Shown here in pieces: positions 25,778 to 35,006 of a DNA stretch of 40,707 nt. This DNA is from Bacteroides sp. (GTDB lineage Bacteria; Bacteroidota; Bacteroidia; Bacteroidales; Bacteroidaceae), in the NCBI GenBank assembly GCA_030151885.1, contig JASLCG010000080.1, forward strand, positions 1 through 40,707. The letters run 5' to 3'. Position numbers and translations under genes: made by a program. The notes under the pieces are model-generated. The model searched no databases. It saw only the letters and a program-made list of their open reading frames with translations, and had not been told where the DNA came from. The first letter of the stretch is position 1. Each line of letters opens with the position of its first letter.

Positions 25778-25962
25778 AGGGTGTATATGTAATATTTACT
25801 TATACTATAGGGAATCAAGTGTAAATCTTGAACAGACCCGCTGCTGTAAGTTCAATTAAATTTTTTAAGAAAAATATGCCACTGTTCTGCAAAGAATGGG
25901 AAGGCTTCTTAAAAGAGAATCAAGTCAGAAGACCTACCTATTATAGATATGTAATAAATGCT
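25778..25962 (+). promoter_or_regulatory. Cobalamin riboswitch 2
   Basis: The core is present in order. GGGAA at 25810-25814 is followed by TCAAG-TGTAAAT-CTTGA, then ACAGACCCGCTGCTGTAAG near 25832-25850, then GCCACTG and TGGGAAGGC near 25878-25905, and GTCAGAAGACCTACC near 25924-25938 where GCCAGGAGACCTGCC is usual. The central half is closer to consensus than in riboswitch 1, but the last block has two changes. It precedes a BtuB-like receptor operon. The outer boundaries are approximate. Confidence 0.92.
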
Positions 25963-26079
25963 TTCGAGGTTTAGAGCAGTTACATCATATTACAATACCA
26001 TATGTATTATATACATATGCTGTATTGAATGATTGTATCTACTACTTTCCTCTTAAGCTCAAAAAGTTGGTAATAAACA

Positions 26080-28131
26080 ATGAAGAAGAGCAGTCTATTT
26101 TATATCTTTCTTTCTATATTTTTAGGTTGTGGTATTGTTCAAGCACAAAGTAAATTAGATAGTATACAGTTTCTTGAAGAAGTTATTGTAACAGCGCAAC
26201 CTTTTAAAAAGATAATTCCTGTTCAAGAATTATCGGGGGATATTCTTGAAAACTTAAGTGTACACAGTGTGGCAGATGCCTTACGTTATTTTTCGGGTAC
26301 ACAATTAAAAGATTATGGTGGAGTAGGTGGCCTTAAAACTATTGATGTCAGAAATATGGGGTCACACCATGTGGGTGTGTTTTACGATGGAATACAACTT
26401 AATAATGCTCAGAATGGTGTGGTTGATTTAGGGAGATATTCTCTAGATGACATGGAGGAACTAACGCTCTATAATGGCCAGAAGAGTGATATATTTCAGT
26501 CAGCTAAAGATTTCTCATCAGCATCTACCATTTATCTACAAACTAAGAAACCAGTCTTTAAAGGTGACAAACGCTATAATATGCTTTTTAGATACAAGGC
26601 TATGAGTATGGATTTTATTAATCCGTCTATGCGTTTTGAGTACAAAATATCTGATAAAGTTAGAATGAGTGCTAGTGGAGAACTAATTAAGACTAATGGC
26701 CGATATAAATTCAATTACAAGCGCAACAATGTTGATGGTACAGTAGCTTACGATACAACAGCAATCCGTAAGAATAGTGATATTACCTCATACAGATTTG
26801 AAACAGCTCTTTTTGGTGTTTTAAAAGAGGGGAGTTGGAGTGCTAAAGCATATTACTACGATTCAAATAGAGGTGCTCCTGGTGCTATTGTAGCTAATAA
26901 ATTTGATGATGGTTTCCGACAATCTGATAAAGATGTATTTGTACAGGGAGACGTAAAAAAAGATATTACAGATAAATATCACTTTCAATTAAAAGGAAAG
27001 TATTCTTATAATAGAATGAGATATTTGGCTAGGGATACTGTCGATTTTATGGAAGAGGTTGTTACTGAAGGAGCACAATTTGACGATACCTATTATCAGC
27101 AAGAAGTTTATCTTTCAACCATTAATATGTATAACGTAACAAATTGGTGGGATGTATCTTTATCTGTAGACTATCAGTGGAATAAACTGAATGGTAGGAG
27201 AAGAGGTGTTTTTACTCCTTTTGCTTTTCCACGAAGAAATTCTGTAATTACTGCTCTAGCCACTTCGTTAGATTTTGGTAAAGTTAAAGCAATGGTTAGT
27301 GGAGTAGGTACTGTTGTTAAAGATCATGTTGAGTATGGAAGTGCTGGTAAAACAAAAACAGAGTTTTCTCCAGCTATATTTGTCGGTTATCAACCTTTCG
27401 ATAGACAAGATTTTACACTAAGGGCTTTCGCAAAACGAATTTTTAGAATGCCTACCTTCAATGATATGTATTATGCACAGGTAGGATCTTCAATCTTGAA
27501 GCCTGAATATATGAATCAGTTTAATATAGGGTTTACCTATAATATTCCGATTAATGAAAGTGCTTTTTTAGATCATATAGCTATTAAAGCAGATGCATAT
27601 TATACCCATACAAAAGATAAAATAATAGCTGCTCCGACAGGAAACTTGTTTCGATGGATGATGACAAATATTGGTAAAGTTAAAGGACGTGGTTTAGAAA
27701 GTAGTATAGGCTTAGGTACACATATAAAAAAAGTAGAAATGACTACAGATGTAACTTATGCATATACTAGTAGTAGAGATTATACTAAAGTATTTGGAAA
27801 ACCTTTATCTTCTTATGGCGATCAAATTCCTTATACACCTTGGCATAGCGGATCTTTAATTCATAATATAAAATATGCTGGGTGGAACTTAAACTATAGT
27901 TTTATATATGTTGGTAAACGCTATAATGGAGGGGTAAACAATATTAAGGTAAATGAGGTTCAACCTTGGTACACTCATGATGTTTCGTTAATGAAAGAGC
28001 TAGATTATACTAGGTTTAAAGTGAATTTAGCTGTAGAGGTTAGCAATCTCTTTGATCAGCATTATGAAGTTATTTACAACTACCCGATGCCTGGCCGTAT
28101 GTTTAGATTTATTGCAACAATTCAACTTTAA
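26080..28131 (+). CDS. btuB: BtuB-like TonB-dependent cobalamin receptor
   Basis: This 683-residue outer-membrane receptor has a signal peptide (ending IVQA before QSK), a TonB-box-like EEVIVTAQ at about 33-40, a plug domain, and a barrel ending MFRFIATIQL. Unlike the receptor at 681-2963 it lacks the N-terminal carboxypeptidase-like domain. The plug is unusual in having ITLYNGQKSD-type sequence in place of the canonical IEVLKGPAS. A cobalamin riboswitch precedes it and a BtuG-like propeller lipoprotein starts six bases after its stop. In Bacteroides, BtuB receptors work with surface BtuG, which captures B12 and caps the receptor. The B12 assignment rests on this context. Confidence 0.92.
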   Translation: MKKSSLFYIFLSIFLGCGIVQAQSKLDSIQFLEEVIVTAQPFKKIIPVQELSGDILENLSVHSVADALRYFSGTQLKDYGGVGGLKTIDVRNMGSHHVGVFYDGIQLNNAQNGVVDLGRYSLDDMEELTLYNGQKSDIFQSAKDFSSASTIYLQTKKPVFKGDKRYNMLFRYKAMSMDFINPSMRFEYKISDKVRMSASGELIKTNGRYKFNYKRNNVDGTVAYDTTAIRKNSDITSYRFETALFGVLKEGSWSAKAYYYDSNRGAPGAIVANKFDDGFRQSDKDVFVQGDVKKDITDKYHFQLKGKYSYNRMRYLARDTVDFMEEVVTEGAQFDDTYYQQEVYLSTINMYNVTNWWDVSLSVDYQWNKLNGRRRGVFTPFAFPRRNSVITALATSLDFGKVKAMVSGVGTVVKDHVEYGSAGKTKTEFSPAIFVGYQPFDRQDFTLRAFAKRIFRMPTFNDMYYAQVGSSILKPEYMNQFNIGFTYNIPINESAFLDHIAIKADAYYTHTKDKIIAAPTGNLFRWMMTNIGKVKGRGLESSIGLGTHIKKVEMTTDVTYAYTSSRDYTKVFGKPLSSYGDQIPYTPWHSGSLIHNIKYAGWNLNYSFIYVGKRYNGGVNNIKVNEVQPWYTHDVSLMKELDYTRFKVNLAVEVSNLFDQHYEVIYNYPMPGRMFRFIATIQL

Positions 28132-28137
28132 CTAGAA

Positions 28138-29319
28138 ATGGATAGAAAACAGAAATACATATTGATATCAGTAGGAATAGTAATTGTTTTTATGGTGATG
28201 GGATGTCGTAAGGATGAGTTAATCTTTCCGACAAAAACAATTCAGGTTGCCAACCCCCATATAGATGCAAATATAGTAGGTTTTTATCATCTCAATGAGG
28301 GAAATATGGGAATGAATAGAGCTAGTATAGATTACTTTGATTTTACTGCAGGTATTTTTGCGCAAGATATTTATTCTCAGGCAAATCCAAATGTAGTTAA
28401 AGAGTTGGGTGATGTAGGCAATGATATCCAAATTTATGGTGATAAAGTCTATGCAGTAATAAACTGTTCCAATAAGGTAGAGGTAATGGATAAGCATACT
28501 GCAGAAAGAATTAAAGTAATAGGAATTCCTAATTGTAGGTATATAATATTTAATAAAGGAAAGGCTTATGTATCATCTTATTCTGGACCTGTAGGAGTTA
28601 ATCCAAATGCAGAGAAAGGTTTTATTGCAGAGCTTGATACAGCATCGTTAACATTAACAAGAAGAGTGGAAGTAGGTTATCAGCCAGAAGAAATGGTTAT
28701 CGTAAATAATAAACTTTATGTGGCTAACTCTGGTGGATATAGAGTGCCAAATTATGATACAACAGTTTCTGTTATTGATTTAGATTCGTTTAAAGAGATA
28801 AAAAAAATTGATGTAGCGATTAACTTGCACCGTATGGCTGTAGATAAAAGAGGTATGATATACGTTAGTTCAAGAGGTGACTATTATAATGTGCACTCTG
28901 ATACTTATGTGATAGACTCTAGTACGGACACTGTGATAGAAAAATTAGGAATACCTGTCACTGAGTTCTGTATGAGTGGTGATTCTCTATATTATTATAG
29001 TACGGAGTGGAGCTACTTGTCAAACTCTAACGAAGTATCTTTTGGTATTTATGATACGCTAAAAAAGAAGGTTGTAACAGATCAAATTATAAAAGATGGT
29101 ACAGATAAATATATAATGATTCCTTATGGGTTGGCAGTAAACCCAGAGACAAAGGATATTTATATATCCGATGCCCAAAACTATGTAGTATCGGGGTATA
29201 TATACTGTTATTCGAGAGAGGGAAATCTAAAATGGAAAGTATTGGCTGGGAATATTCCAGGACATTTTGCTTTTGTATATAGAGATGGGCAACCAATGAA
29301 TAATTATAAAAATAATTAA
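28138..29319 (+). CDS. btuG: BtuG-like surface lipoprotein (YncE-type propeller)
   Basis: This 393-residue lipoprotein (lipobox MVMGC, Cys23) has a beta-propeller of the YncE/DUF5074 type. Typical blade features are GFYHLNEGNMGMNRASIDYFDF near 43-64 and repeated VYV/LYVAN-type strands (KAYVSSYSG, KLYVANSGG, MIYVSSRGD). In Bacteroides thetaiotaomicron, BtuG proteins are surface-exposed, bind cobalamin very tightly and pass it to BtuB. This gene occupies the same place, directly after the receptor, so I give it that role by homology of class and context. The exact binding residues cannot be read here. Confidence 0.88.
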   Translation: MDRKQKYILISVGIVIVFMVMGCRKDELIFPTKTIQVANPHIDANIVGFYHLNEGNMGMNRASIDYFDFTAGIFAQDIYSQANPNVVKELGDVGNDIQIYGDKVYAVINCSNKVEVMDKHTAERIKVIGIPNCRYIIFNKGKAYVSSYSGPVGVNPNAEKGFIAELDTASLTLTRRVEVGYQPEEMVIVNNKLYVANSGGYRVPNYDTTVSVIDLDSFKEIKKIDVAINLHRMAVDKRGMIYVSSRGDYYNVHSDTYVIDSSTDTVIEKLGIPVTEFCMSGDSLYYYSTEWSYLSNSNEVSFGIYDTLKKKVVTDQIIKDGTDKYIMIPYGLAVNPETKDIYISDAQNYVVSGYIYCYSREGNLKWKVLAGNIPGHFAFVYRDGQPMNNYKNN

Positions 29320-29339
29320 GAACTTAAACGATAAATATT

Positions 29340-31352
29340 ATGTATAATAAATTTTTTAAATGGCTGAGCATAGGACTGTTACTTGTTGGGGTAACAGCTT
29401 GTAGTGATTCGGAAGATGTCAATGAGATTATAATAGACCCTCCAGTGAATCCTGAAAAAATTAATATTGACCATACTCCTGGTTTATGGAGAGGTAATAT
29501 TGAGAGTTTAGTTCGTAAGGCTACTGATAAAAGTAGTCCATTCATTGATAAAATATATAGTTATTCACCAGCAGTAGGCCAATTTGTTAATAAGCTACCA
29601 GAGTATAAGGTGGGTGATACTGAAAAAAAAATGATTAGCAAAACTGCTGATGCTCTGGTTGGTGACAACTCTAGTCTTGTGACTCTTGGCGGCTATGGAG
29701 GCTATGTTATATTTGGATTTGATCACACTGTAGAAAACAGAAAAGGACTTAGAGACTTTAGAATATTAGGTAATGCATTTGAAGGAAATGCTGAGCCTGG
29801 AATTATTATGGTTTCTTACGATGCGAATAATAATGGTATACCAGATGATCCTTGGTTCGAAATAGAAGGTAGCGAGTATGTAAATGCTATAAAAGGATAT
29901 ACTATTACCTATTACAATCCTGTACATGCTAATTGGAACGTAACAGATAAAGAGTATATCAAATGGGAAGATAATCAAGGTAACACAGGTTTTATCTCTA
30001 AAAATAAAGCACATGCTCAAGAATACTTTCCAGAGTGGCTAAATGTTGAAAGCATAACTATAAAAGGTAATAGACTTCCAGATAATATCGAAAAAAATGG
30101 GATTGTTAAATTGAATTCTTTTGAGTATGGTTATGCTGATAACGTAGCTAATGATCATATTGAATCTGCAATTGATATTGATTGGGCTATAGATATAAAA
30201 GGAGAGAGGGTGAATCTTCCTGGTATAGACTTTGTAAAAGTATATACAGGACAGTTCCAAGATGGAGGTGATTTAGGGGAAACGTCAACGGAAGTGAAAA
30301 GTGCTGTTGATTTACATCTGTTGGGAGAAGAAATACCAACTAGAGTTAAGGATGAATGGGAGCATATTGGTAATACGCGTATAGTATCTCATACTGTCGG
30401 TAAAGGACTTGCTTCGTATTCTCCAATAACTCGTATTCCTAATGATAAAAGTAAATATCATGTAACTAAGGTATTTGACTTTTTACCATCGTATGGACAG
30501 TTTACCAATGATTTGCCTAAATACAAAGAAGGTGACACACATGAATCTATGATATCTAAAGCTGAAGCAGCTATAGCTAAGGAAAAACCGACTATGATTT
30601 CTTTAGGTGGATATGGTGGTTATGTGGTTGCTGGTTTTGATCATACTGTTGAAAACAAGAAAGGCTTCCGTGATATAAGGGTGTTGGGAAATGCTTTTTG
30701 GGCTGCTGCAAATCCAAATGGTGAGGCATCTAATAGAGGAGGTAGTTGTGAGCCTGGTATTATTATGGTTTCATATGACGAAAACAAGAATGGCTTGCCA
30801 GATGATGAATGGTATGAAATTAGAGGAAGTGAGTATGATAAAACTATAAAAGATTATGAACTTATATATTGGAAGCCTGTAAATGGTAAAAAAGCTGTTA
30901 AAGATTCTTTGCTTAGTTGGGCAATAGATGTCGAATATATGAAGTGGAAAAACAACAAAGATAATAAGGGTTATAAGCCACAAAATAGCTTTCATAAACA
31001 GTCATATTATCCAAACTGGATTAATAATGAATCTATAACCTTTAGAGGAAGTCTTTTACCGAACAATGCTATTGATGAGAGTGGTAAAGGTACTTATTGG
31101 GTATTATATTCTTTCGGATTTGGTTATGCAGATAATGCGCCAAATAATGATGATGAGTCAGCTATTGATATTGATTGGGCTGTAAATGATAAAGGTGAAA
31201 GGGTTCATCTACCTGGAGTTGATTTTGTAAAAATATATACAGGAGTTGATCAAGAAGCTGGATGGTTAGGAGAAACATCTACTGAAGTTGCTGGAATTAT
31301 AGATCTTCATCTGAAAGGAGAAAGTATACCAACAAGAATAGTTAATTTTTAA
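29340..31352 (+). CDS. Surface lipoprotein with two tandem copies of a ~270-residue domain
   Basis: This 670-residue lipoprotein (lipobox VTAC, Cys21) is built from two similar halves, about residues 70-335 and 376-668. Shared landmarks are SLGGYGGYVVAGFDHTVEN, EPGIIMVSYD, a Ca2+-loop-like DANNNGIPDD (161-170) or DENKNGLPDD (480-489), FGYADNAPNND, ESAIDIDWA, LPG(I/V)DFVK(V/I)YTG and LGETSTEV. The second copy carries a small insert (WAAANPNGEASNRGGSC). It is encoded third in the B12 operon, 20 bases after btuG, so a corrinoid-related role is likely. BtuH, a second B12-binding surface protein family, is a possible identity, but I could not confirm it by sequence. Confidence 0.85.
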   Translation: MYNKFFKWLSIGLLLVGVTACSDSEDVNEIIIDPPVNPEKINIDHTPGLWRGNIESLVRKATDKSSPFIDKIYSYSPAVGQFVNKLPEYKVGDTEKKMISKTADALVGDNSSLVTLGGYGGYVIFGFDHTVENRKGLRDFRILGNAFEGNAEPGIIMVSYDANNNGIPDDPWFEIEGSEYVNAIKGYTITYYNPVHANWNVTDKEYIKWEDNQGNTGFISKNKAHAQEYFPEWLNVESITIKGNRLPDNIEKNGIVKLNSFEYGYADNVANDHIESAIDIDWAIDIKGERVNLPGIDFVKVYTGQFQDGGDLGETSTEVKSAVDLHLLGEEIPTRVKDEWEHIGNTRIVSHTVGKGLASYSPITRIPNDKSKYHVTKVFDFLPSYGQFTNDLPKYKEGDTHESMISKAEAAIAKEKPTMISLGGYGGYVVAGFDHTVENKKGFRDIRVLGNAFWAAANPNGEASNRGGSCEPGIIMVSYDENKNGLPDDEWYEIRGSEYDKTIKDYELIYWKPVNGKKAVKDSLLSWAIDVEYMKWKNNKDNKGYKPQNSFHKQSYYPNWINNESITFRGSLLPNNAIDESGKGTYWVLYSFGFGYADNAPNNDDESAIDIDWAVNDKGERVHLPGVDFVKIYTGVDQEAGWLGETSTEVAGIIDLHLKGESIPTRIVNF

Positions 31353-31366
31353 ATAAAATATAGAAT

Positions 31367-32842
31367 ATGAAATTAATAGTGCGCATATTAAGCCTTTCTT
31401 TATCATTAGGCTTAGTATTAACAAGTTGTAAGGACGATGTAGTAAATGAATATCATAATACTACTGGTAATAAGGTTAATTATGATGTAGCTAATATTCC
31501 TAGTGATGCAAATGAAAAGGGTTTCTTTGTTTTAAATGAAGACTGGTTTGGACATGATGACGGAACAATTAATTACTTTGCTCCTAATGGCGATATAGCT
31601 TATAGAGCTTATAGAAAGGCTAATCCTGGTGATAAATTTGGTGTTACATCTCAATATGGAACCGTTTATGGAGATAATTTATATGTTACTTCTAAGCAAG
31701 GTAATCGTCTAGTTGTAGCTGATAAGTTAACTCTAAAAAAGAAAGCTGTTTTAACTGATGTAGGAGGAGATGGGCGAGGCTTTGCTGGTATTTCTCCTGA
31801 AAAAGCATATATGGGAACAAGCAAAGGTGTTTCTATAATTAACTTAAAGGATTTTACTTTTGTGAAAACTATTGAGGGTATTACTGAGGAAGTTGGTAAT
31901 ATTATCTATGCTAATGGATATGCATTTGTAGTAACTCATGAAAATGTTTTAGTTATTGATACTGAGTTAGATGCTATACATAAAACTTTAGAGATTACTA
32001 AACCAGCATGTATGGTGCAAGCTAAGGATGGTAGTATATGGGTTGGTTCAGCAAATGAACTGACAAGAATTGACCCTTTTACTTTGGATTATGCTAAAGT
32101 AAAAGATATATCTAATTGTGGAATATTCCCTACTTGGTATGCATGGAATAAAGGTTCCTTATCAGCAAGTACACAAGAAAATATTTTATATTGGGCTACT
32201 GGTAATTCTAGCTGGAATATAAATAAAGTTGCGAAATATGATATAGATAAAGAAGAGTTAACACCTGAACTTTTTGTTTTAGGAGCTGAAAAAGACTATG
32301 GAATAAGTAAAGATAATGAGACCTTAGACTTTTATGGTGCTGCATTAAATGTAAATCCTCTAACAGATGATGTGGTGCTACTTGTTAAAAGATCAGGATT
32401 TGGTCAAAATGGTAGTTATAATTGGCTCTTTCTACTAAATAGTAAGGGGGAAATAACAAAGATAGTTACAGTTGGTGATGATGGTACTGGAGAAGATAGT
32501 ACTCCGGGTAAAGAGCCCAGTGCTAATCATTATTATTGGTTTCCATCGATGCCACTTTTTAATGACTTCTACGAACCTGAAATTTTATTAAATAATATTG
32601 AACTAAACGTAGGTGGTATTGTACAGATTAATCTTAATAAAGCTATTTATGATAGAGATACACCAAGTGCTGCTATACAGCTTCAGTTTGATATTGAAGG
32701 AGAGGATGATATTGTTTTCTTGAGAAGAGAAGGTCAAAGGCTTTATATATCAGGAGATGCAGAAGGGGAAACATTACTGAAAGTATCAGCAAACTCAAAT
32801 GGTAATATTATAGAACGAAATATACCTGTTATTGTAAAATAA
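31367..32842 (+). CDS. Second propeller lipoprotein of the B12 operon (DUF5074/YncE-like with Ig-like tail)
   Basis: This 491-residue lipoprotein (lipobox VLTSC, Cys21) has a beta-propeller like that of the BtuG-like protein (GFFVLNEDWFGHDDGTINYFAPNG near 52-75; VVADKLTLKKKAVL; KAYMGTSKGVSIINL). After about residue 395 comes an Ig-like tail of about 95 residues (EILLNNIELNVGGIVQINLNKAI...). It starts 14 bases after the duplicated lipoprotein and is the last gene of the operon. It may be a second corrinoid binder, or take another ligand; the operon position is the only evidence. The tail may act as a spacer from the cell surface. Confidence 0.85.
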   Translation: MKLIVRILSLSLSLGLVLTSCKDDVVNEYHNTTGNKVNYDVANIPSDANEKGFFVLNEDWFGHDDGTINYFAPNGDIAYRAYRKANPGDKFGVTSQYGTVYGDNLYVTSKQGNRLVVADKLTLKKKAVLTDVGGDGRGFAGISPEKAYMGTSKGVSIINLKDFTFVKTIEGITEEVGNIIYANGYAFVVTHENVLVIDTELDAIHKTLEITKPACMVQAKDGSIWVGSANELTRIDPFTLDYAKVKDISNCGIFPTWYAWNKGSLSASTQENILYWATGNSSWNINKVAKYDIDKEELTPELFVLGAEKDYGISKDNETLDFYGAALNVNPLTDDVVLLVKRSGFGQNGSYNWLFLLNSKGEITKIVTVGDDGTGEDSTPGKEPSANHYYWFPSMPLFNDFYEPEILLNNIELNVGGIVQINLNKAIYDRDTPSAAIQLQFDIEGEDDIVFLRREGQRLYISGDAEGETLLKVSANSNGNIIERNIPVIVK

Positions 32843-32864
32843 TAGCATAGTTTATTTTTTATAG

Positions 32865-32900
32865 AAAACGACTTATCTTAATTTGAATAAGTCGTTTTTT
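32865..32900 (+). terminator. Terminator of the B12 operon
   Basis: AAAACGACTTAT (32865-32876) pairs with ATAAGTCGTTTT (32887-32898), loop of 10 bases, ending in six T residues. It lies 22 bases after the last stop codon of the operon. Confidence 0.85.
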
Positions 32901-33206
32901 ATTTCAAATACTTTATAAGTTTCAGTCGTTTGTAATTGTTAAAGAAAAATTGAATATTTGAAAGAATATTCTAAGTGAACATTTTGCAGCAATTAAATAA
33001 ATGGATGTTTATTTTAATTAAAAGGCTATCATAGTATAGTTTCAACATAATTTAATTCTTAATTAAAGCGTGTCTTTTCAAAAAATATATATAAATTTGA
33101 AGTAACATATTAATCAACAATCATTCTACTCTATGGTCATAATAGGTCATAGAGGTTAACTGCTACCTTTTTATTTTATAAATAAAGGTTTTAATGAATT
33201 AATAAA
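32901..33206. other. Region upstream of the sulfatase gene
   Basis: No ORF is supported. It holds the candidate operator at 33129-33154 and a hairpin close to the start codon, ACCTT(TT)TATTT (33165-33176) with AAATAAAGGT (33180-33189), 10 pairs with a 2-base bulge. The hairpin ends 17 bases before the ATG and might influence translation. The rest is AT-rich without clear signals. Confidence 0.45.
33129..33154. promoter_or_regulatory. Candidate operator upstream of the sulfatase
   Basis: CTCTATG-N12-CATAGAG is a perfect 7-bp inverted repeat, and the direct repeat GGTCATA (33135-33141 and 33145-33151) runs through it with a 10-base period. Both fit dimeric protein binding on one face of DNA. 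It lies about 52 bases before the ATG. Confidence 0.45.
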
Positions 33207-34781
33207 ATGACACAAATTCCTTTTAACTACCTATCTGGTATTATTGGCGTAGGTTCAATCATGGCATTAAGTTCTTGTGCTGGTGGAACAGAGACAGCTA
33301 GTAAGCCATTAAACATTGTTTATATTATGACTGATGATCATACTGCTCAAATGATGAGCTGTTATGATACACGTTATATTGAGACTCCAAACCTAGATCG
33401 TATTGCTGCGGATGGGGTTAGATTTACCAATAGCTTTGTTGCAAACTCACTAAGTGGCCCAAGTCGTGCTTGCATGATTACAGGTAAGCATAGCCATGCA
33501 AATGGTTTCACAGACAATACTACTTGTGTATTTGATGGCTCTCAGCAAACTATGCCTAAATTGCTTCAAAAAGCAGGTTACCAAACTGCAATTGTTGGTA
33601 AGTGGCATTTGGAAAGCTTGCCTACGGGTTTCGATTTTTGGGAAATTGTACCAGGTCAAGGAGATTATTATAATCCGGACTTTATTACAATGCTCAATGA
33701 TACAATCTCTCAGAAAGGGTATTTAACTAATTTAATTACAGAGAAGAGTATAGATTGGCTAGACAATAAACGAAATGTAAATAAGCCTTTTGCGCTGTTT
33801 ATACACCATAAAGCTATACATAGAAATTGGATGGCAGATTTAAAAGATTTACCATTGTATGAGGATAAAGAGTTTCCATTACCAGATAATTTCTTTGATA
33901 ACTATGATGGACGTATAGCTGCTGCCGAGCAAGAGATGAGTATTGATAAAGATATGGATTTAATCTATGATTTAAAGATGCTTCGTTCAGATAAAAACTC
34001 TAGGTTAAAGGGGCTTTATGAGCAGTTTTTAAGTAGAATGACAGATGAGGAACGTGCTGAATGGGATGCTTTTTATGATCCTATTATAGCTGACTTCTAC
34101 AGCCAAGATCTTAAAGGTAAAGAATTGGCTAACTGGAAGTTTCAGCGTTATATGCGCGACTATATGAAAGTCGTAAAATCGTTGGATGATAATGTAGGCA
34201 AAGTATTAGATCATCTTGAGGCTGAAGGTTTATTAGATAATACTTTAGTAGTATATACTTCAGACCAAGGTTTTTATATGGGAGAACATGGATGGTTTGA
34301 TAAGCGATTTATGTATGAAGAATCTATGCGTACACCTCTTATTATGCGTTTGCCTAAAGGATTTGATCGTCGTGGTGATGTAGTTGAAATGGTTCAAAAT
34401 ATTGACTATGCACCTACTTTCCTAGATATTGCAGGAGTAAAAATACCAGAAGATATTCAAGGTGTATCTTTATTACCTCTAATAAAAGGTGAAAACACCC
34501 CTGATTTCCGTAAATCATTGTACTATCATTTCTACGAGTATCCAGCAGAACATATGGTGAAACGTCATTATGGTGTACGTACAGAACGTTATAAATTAAT
34601 TCACTTCTATAATGATGTTGATGTTTGGGAGTTGTATGACTTAGAAGCAGATCCATCTGAAATGAATAATATTTATGGAGAGGAAGGTACAGAAAATATT
34701 ATCAAAGAGTTGAGAAAGGAGTTAGTGAAACTTCAAAAAGAGTATAAAGACGAAAATGCTTTAGCACTTAACAAGTTTTAA
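33207..34781 (+). CDS. Sulfatase family lipoprotein (Ser-type, formylglycine-dependent)
   Basis: This 524-residue sulfatase has a lipobox (ALSSC, Cys24). The first metal Asp pair is D43-D44 (MTDDH). The sulfatase signature SGPSR at 83-87 places the formylglycine precursor at S83. Because it is Ser rather than Cys, activation needs an anaerobic radical SAM maturase; none is encoded in this window. YTSDQGFYMGEHGWFDKRF supplies further metal and substrate residues. A DUF4976-like C-terminal subdomain ends the protein. Sulfated glycans such as mucin or glycosaminoglycans are plausible substrates, but the sulfate ester cannot be told from the sequence. It stands alone, with its own terminator. Confidence 0.93.
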   Translation: MTQIPFNYLSGIIGVGSIMALSSCAGGTETASKPLNIVYIMTDDHTAQMMSCYDTRYIETPNLDRIAADGVRFTNSFVANSLSGPSRACMITGKHSHANGFTDNTTCVFDGSQQTMPKLLQKAGYQTAIVGKWHLESLPTGFDFWEIVPGQGDYYNPDFITMLNDTISQKGYLTNLITEKSIDWLDNKRNVNKPFALFIHHKAIHRNWMADLKDLPLYEDKEFPLPDNFFDNYDGRIAAAEQEMSIDKDMDLIYDLKMLRSDKNSRLKGLYEQFLSRMTDEERAEWDAFYDPIIADFYSQDLKGKELANWKFQRYMRDYMKVVKSLDDNVGKVLDHLEAEGLLDNTLVVYTSDQGFYMGEHGWFDKRFMYEESMRTPLIMRLPKGFDRRGDVVEMVQNIDYAPTFLDIAGVKIPEDIQGVSLLPLIKGENTPDFRKSLYYHFYEYPAEHMVKRHYGVRTERYKLIHFYNDVDVWELYDLEADPSEMNNIYGEEGTENIIKELRKELVKLQKEYKDENALALNKF

Positions 34782-34803
34782 AATACCTAATATATAATAT
34801 AAG

Positions 34804-34838
34804 AACACCCTATAACTTCATTGTTATAGGGTGTTTTT
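34804..34838 (+). terminator. Terminator of the sulfatase gene
   Basis: AACACCCTATAAC (34804-34816) pairs with GTTATAGGGTGTT (34823-34835), loop TTCATT, followed by further T residues, 22 bases after the stop. Confidence 0.88.
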
Positions 34839-35006
34839 CTTCTGTATATTGAAGAATTTCTCACTATTACCCATAAGGGTGGTTTTTTCTATTAAAATTA
34901 TATGTACTTTTATAAAAGAATAAAGAGAGTAGTTTGTATTGATATTAGAAGATCTTTTCAATACAAGTTTGTTTATTCTACAAGTTTTAAAGATGTATAA
35001 CTTACT
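34839..35006. other. AT-rich spacer between sulfatase and small-RNA candidate
   Basis: No supported gene. A short ACCC-ATAA-GGGT hairpin followed by a T-run lies near 34869-34888. It is small and may be chance. Confidence 0.35.
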
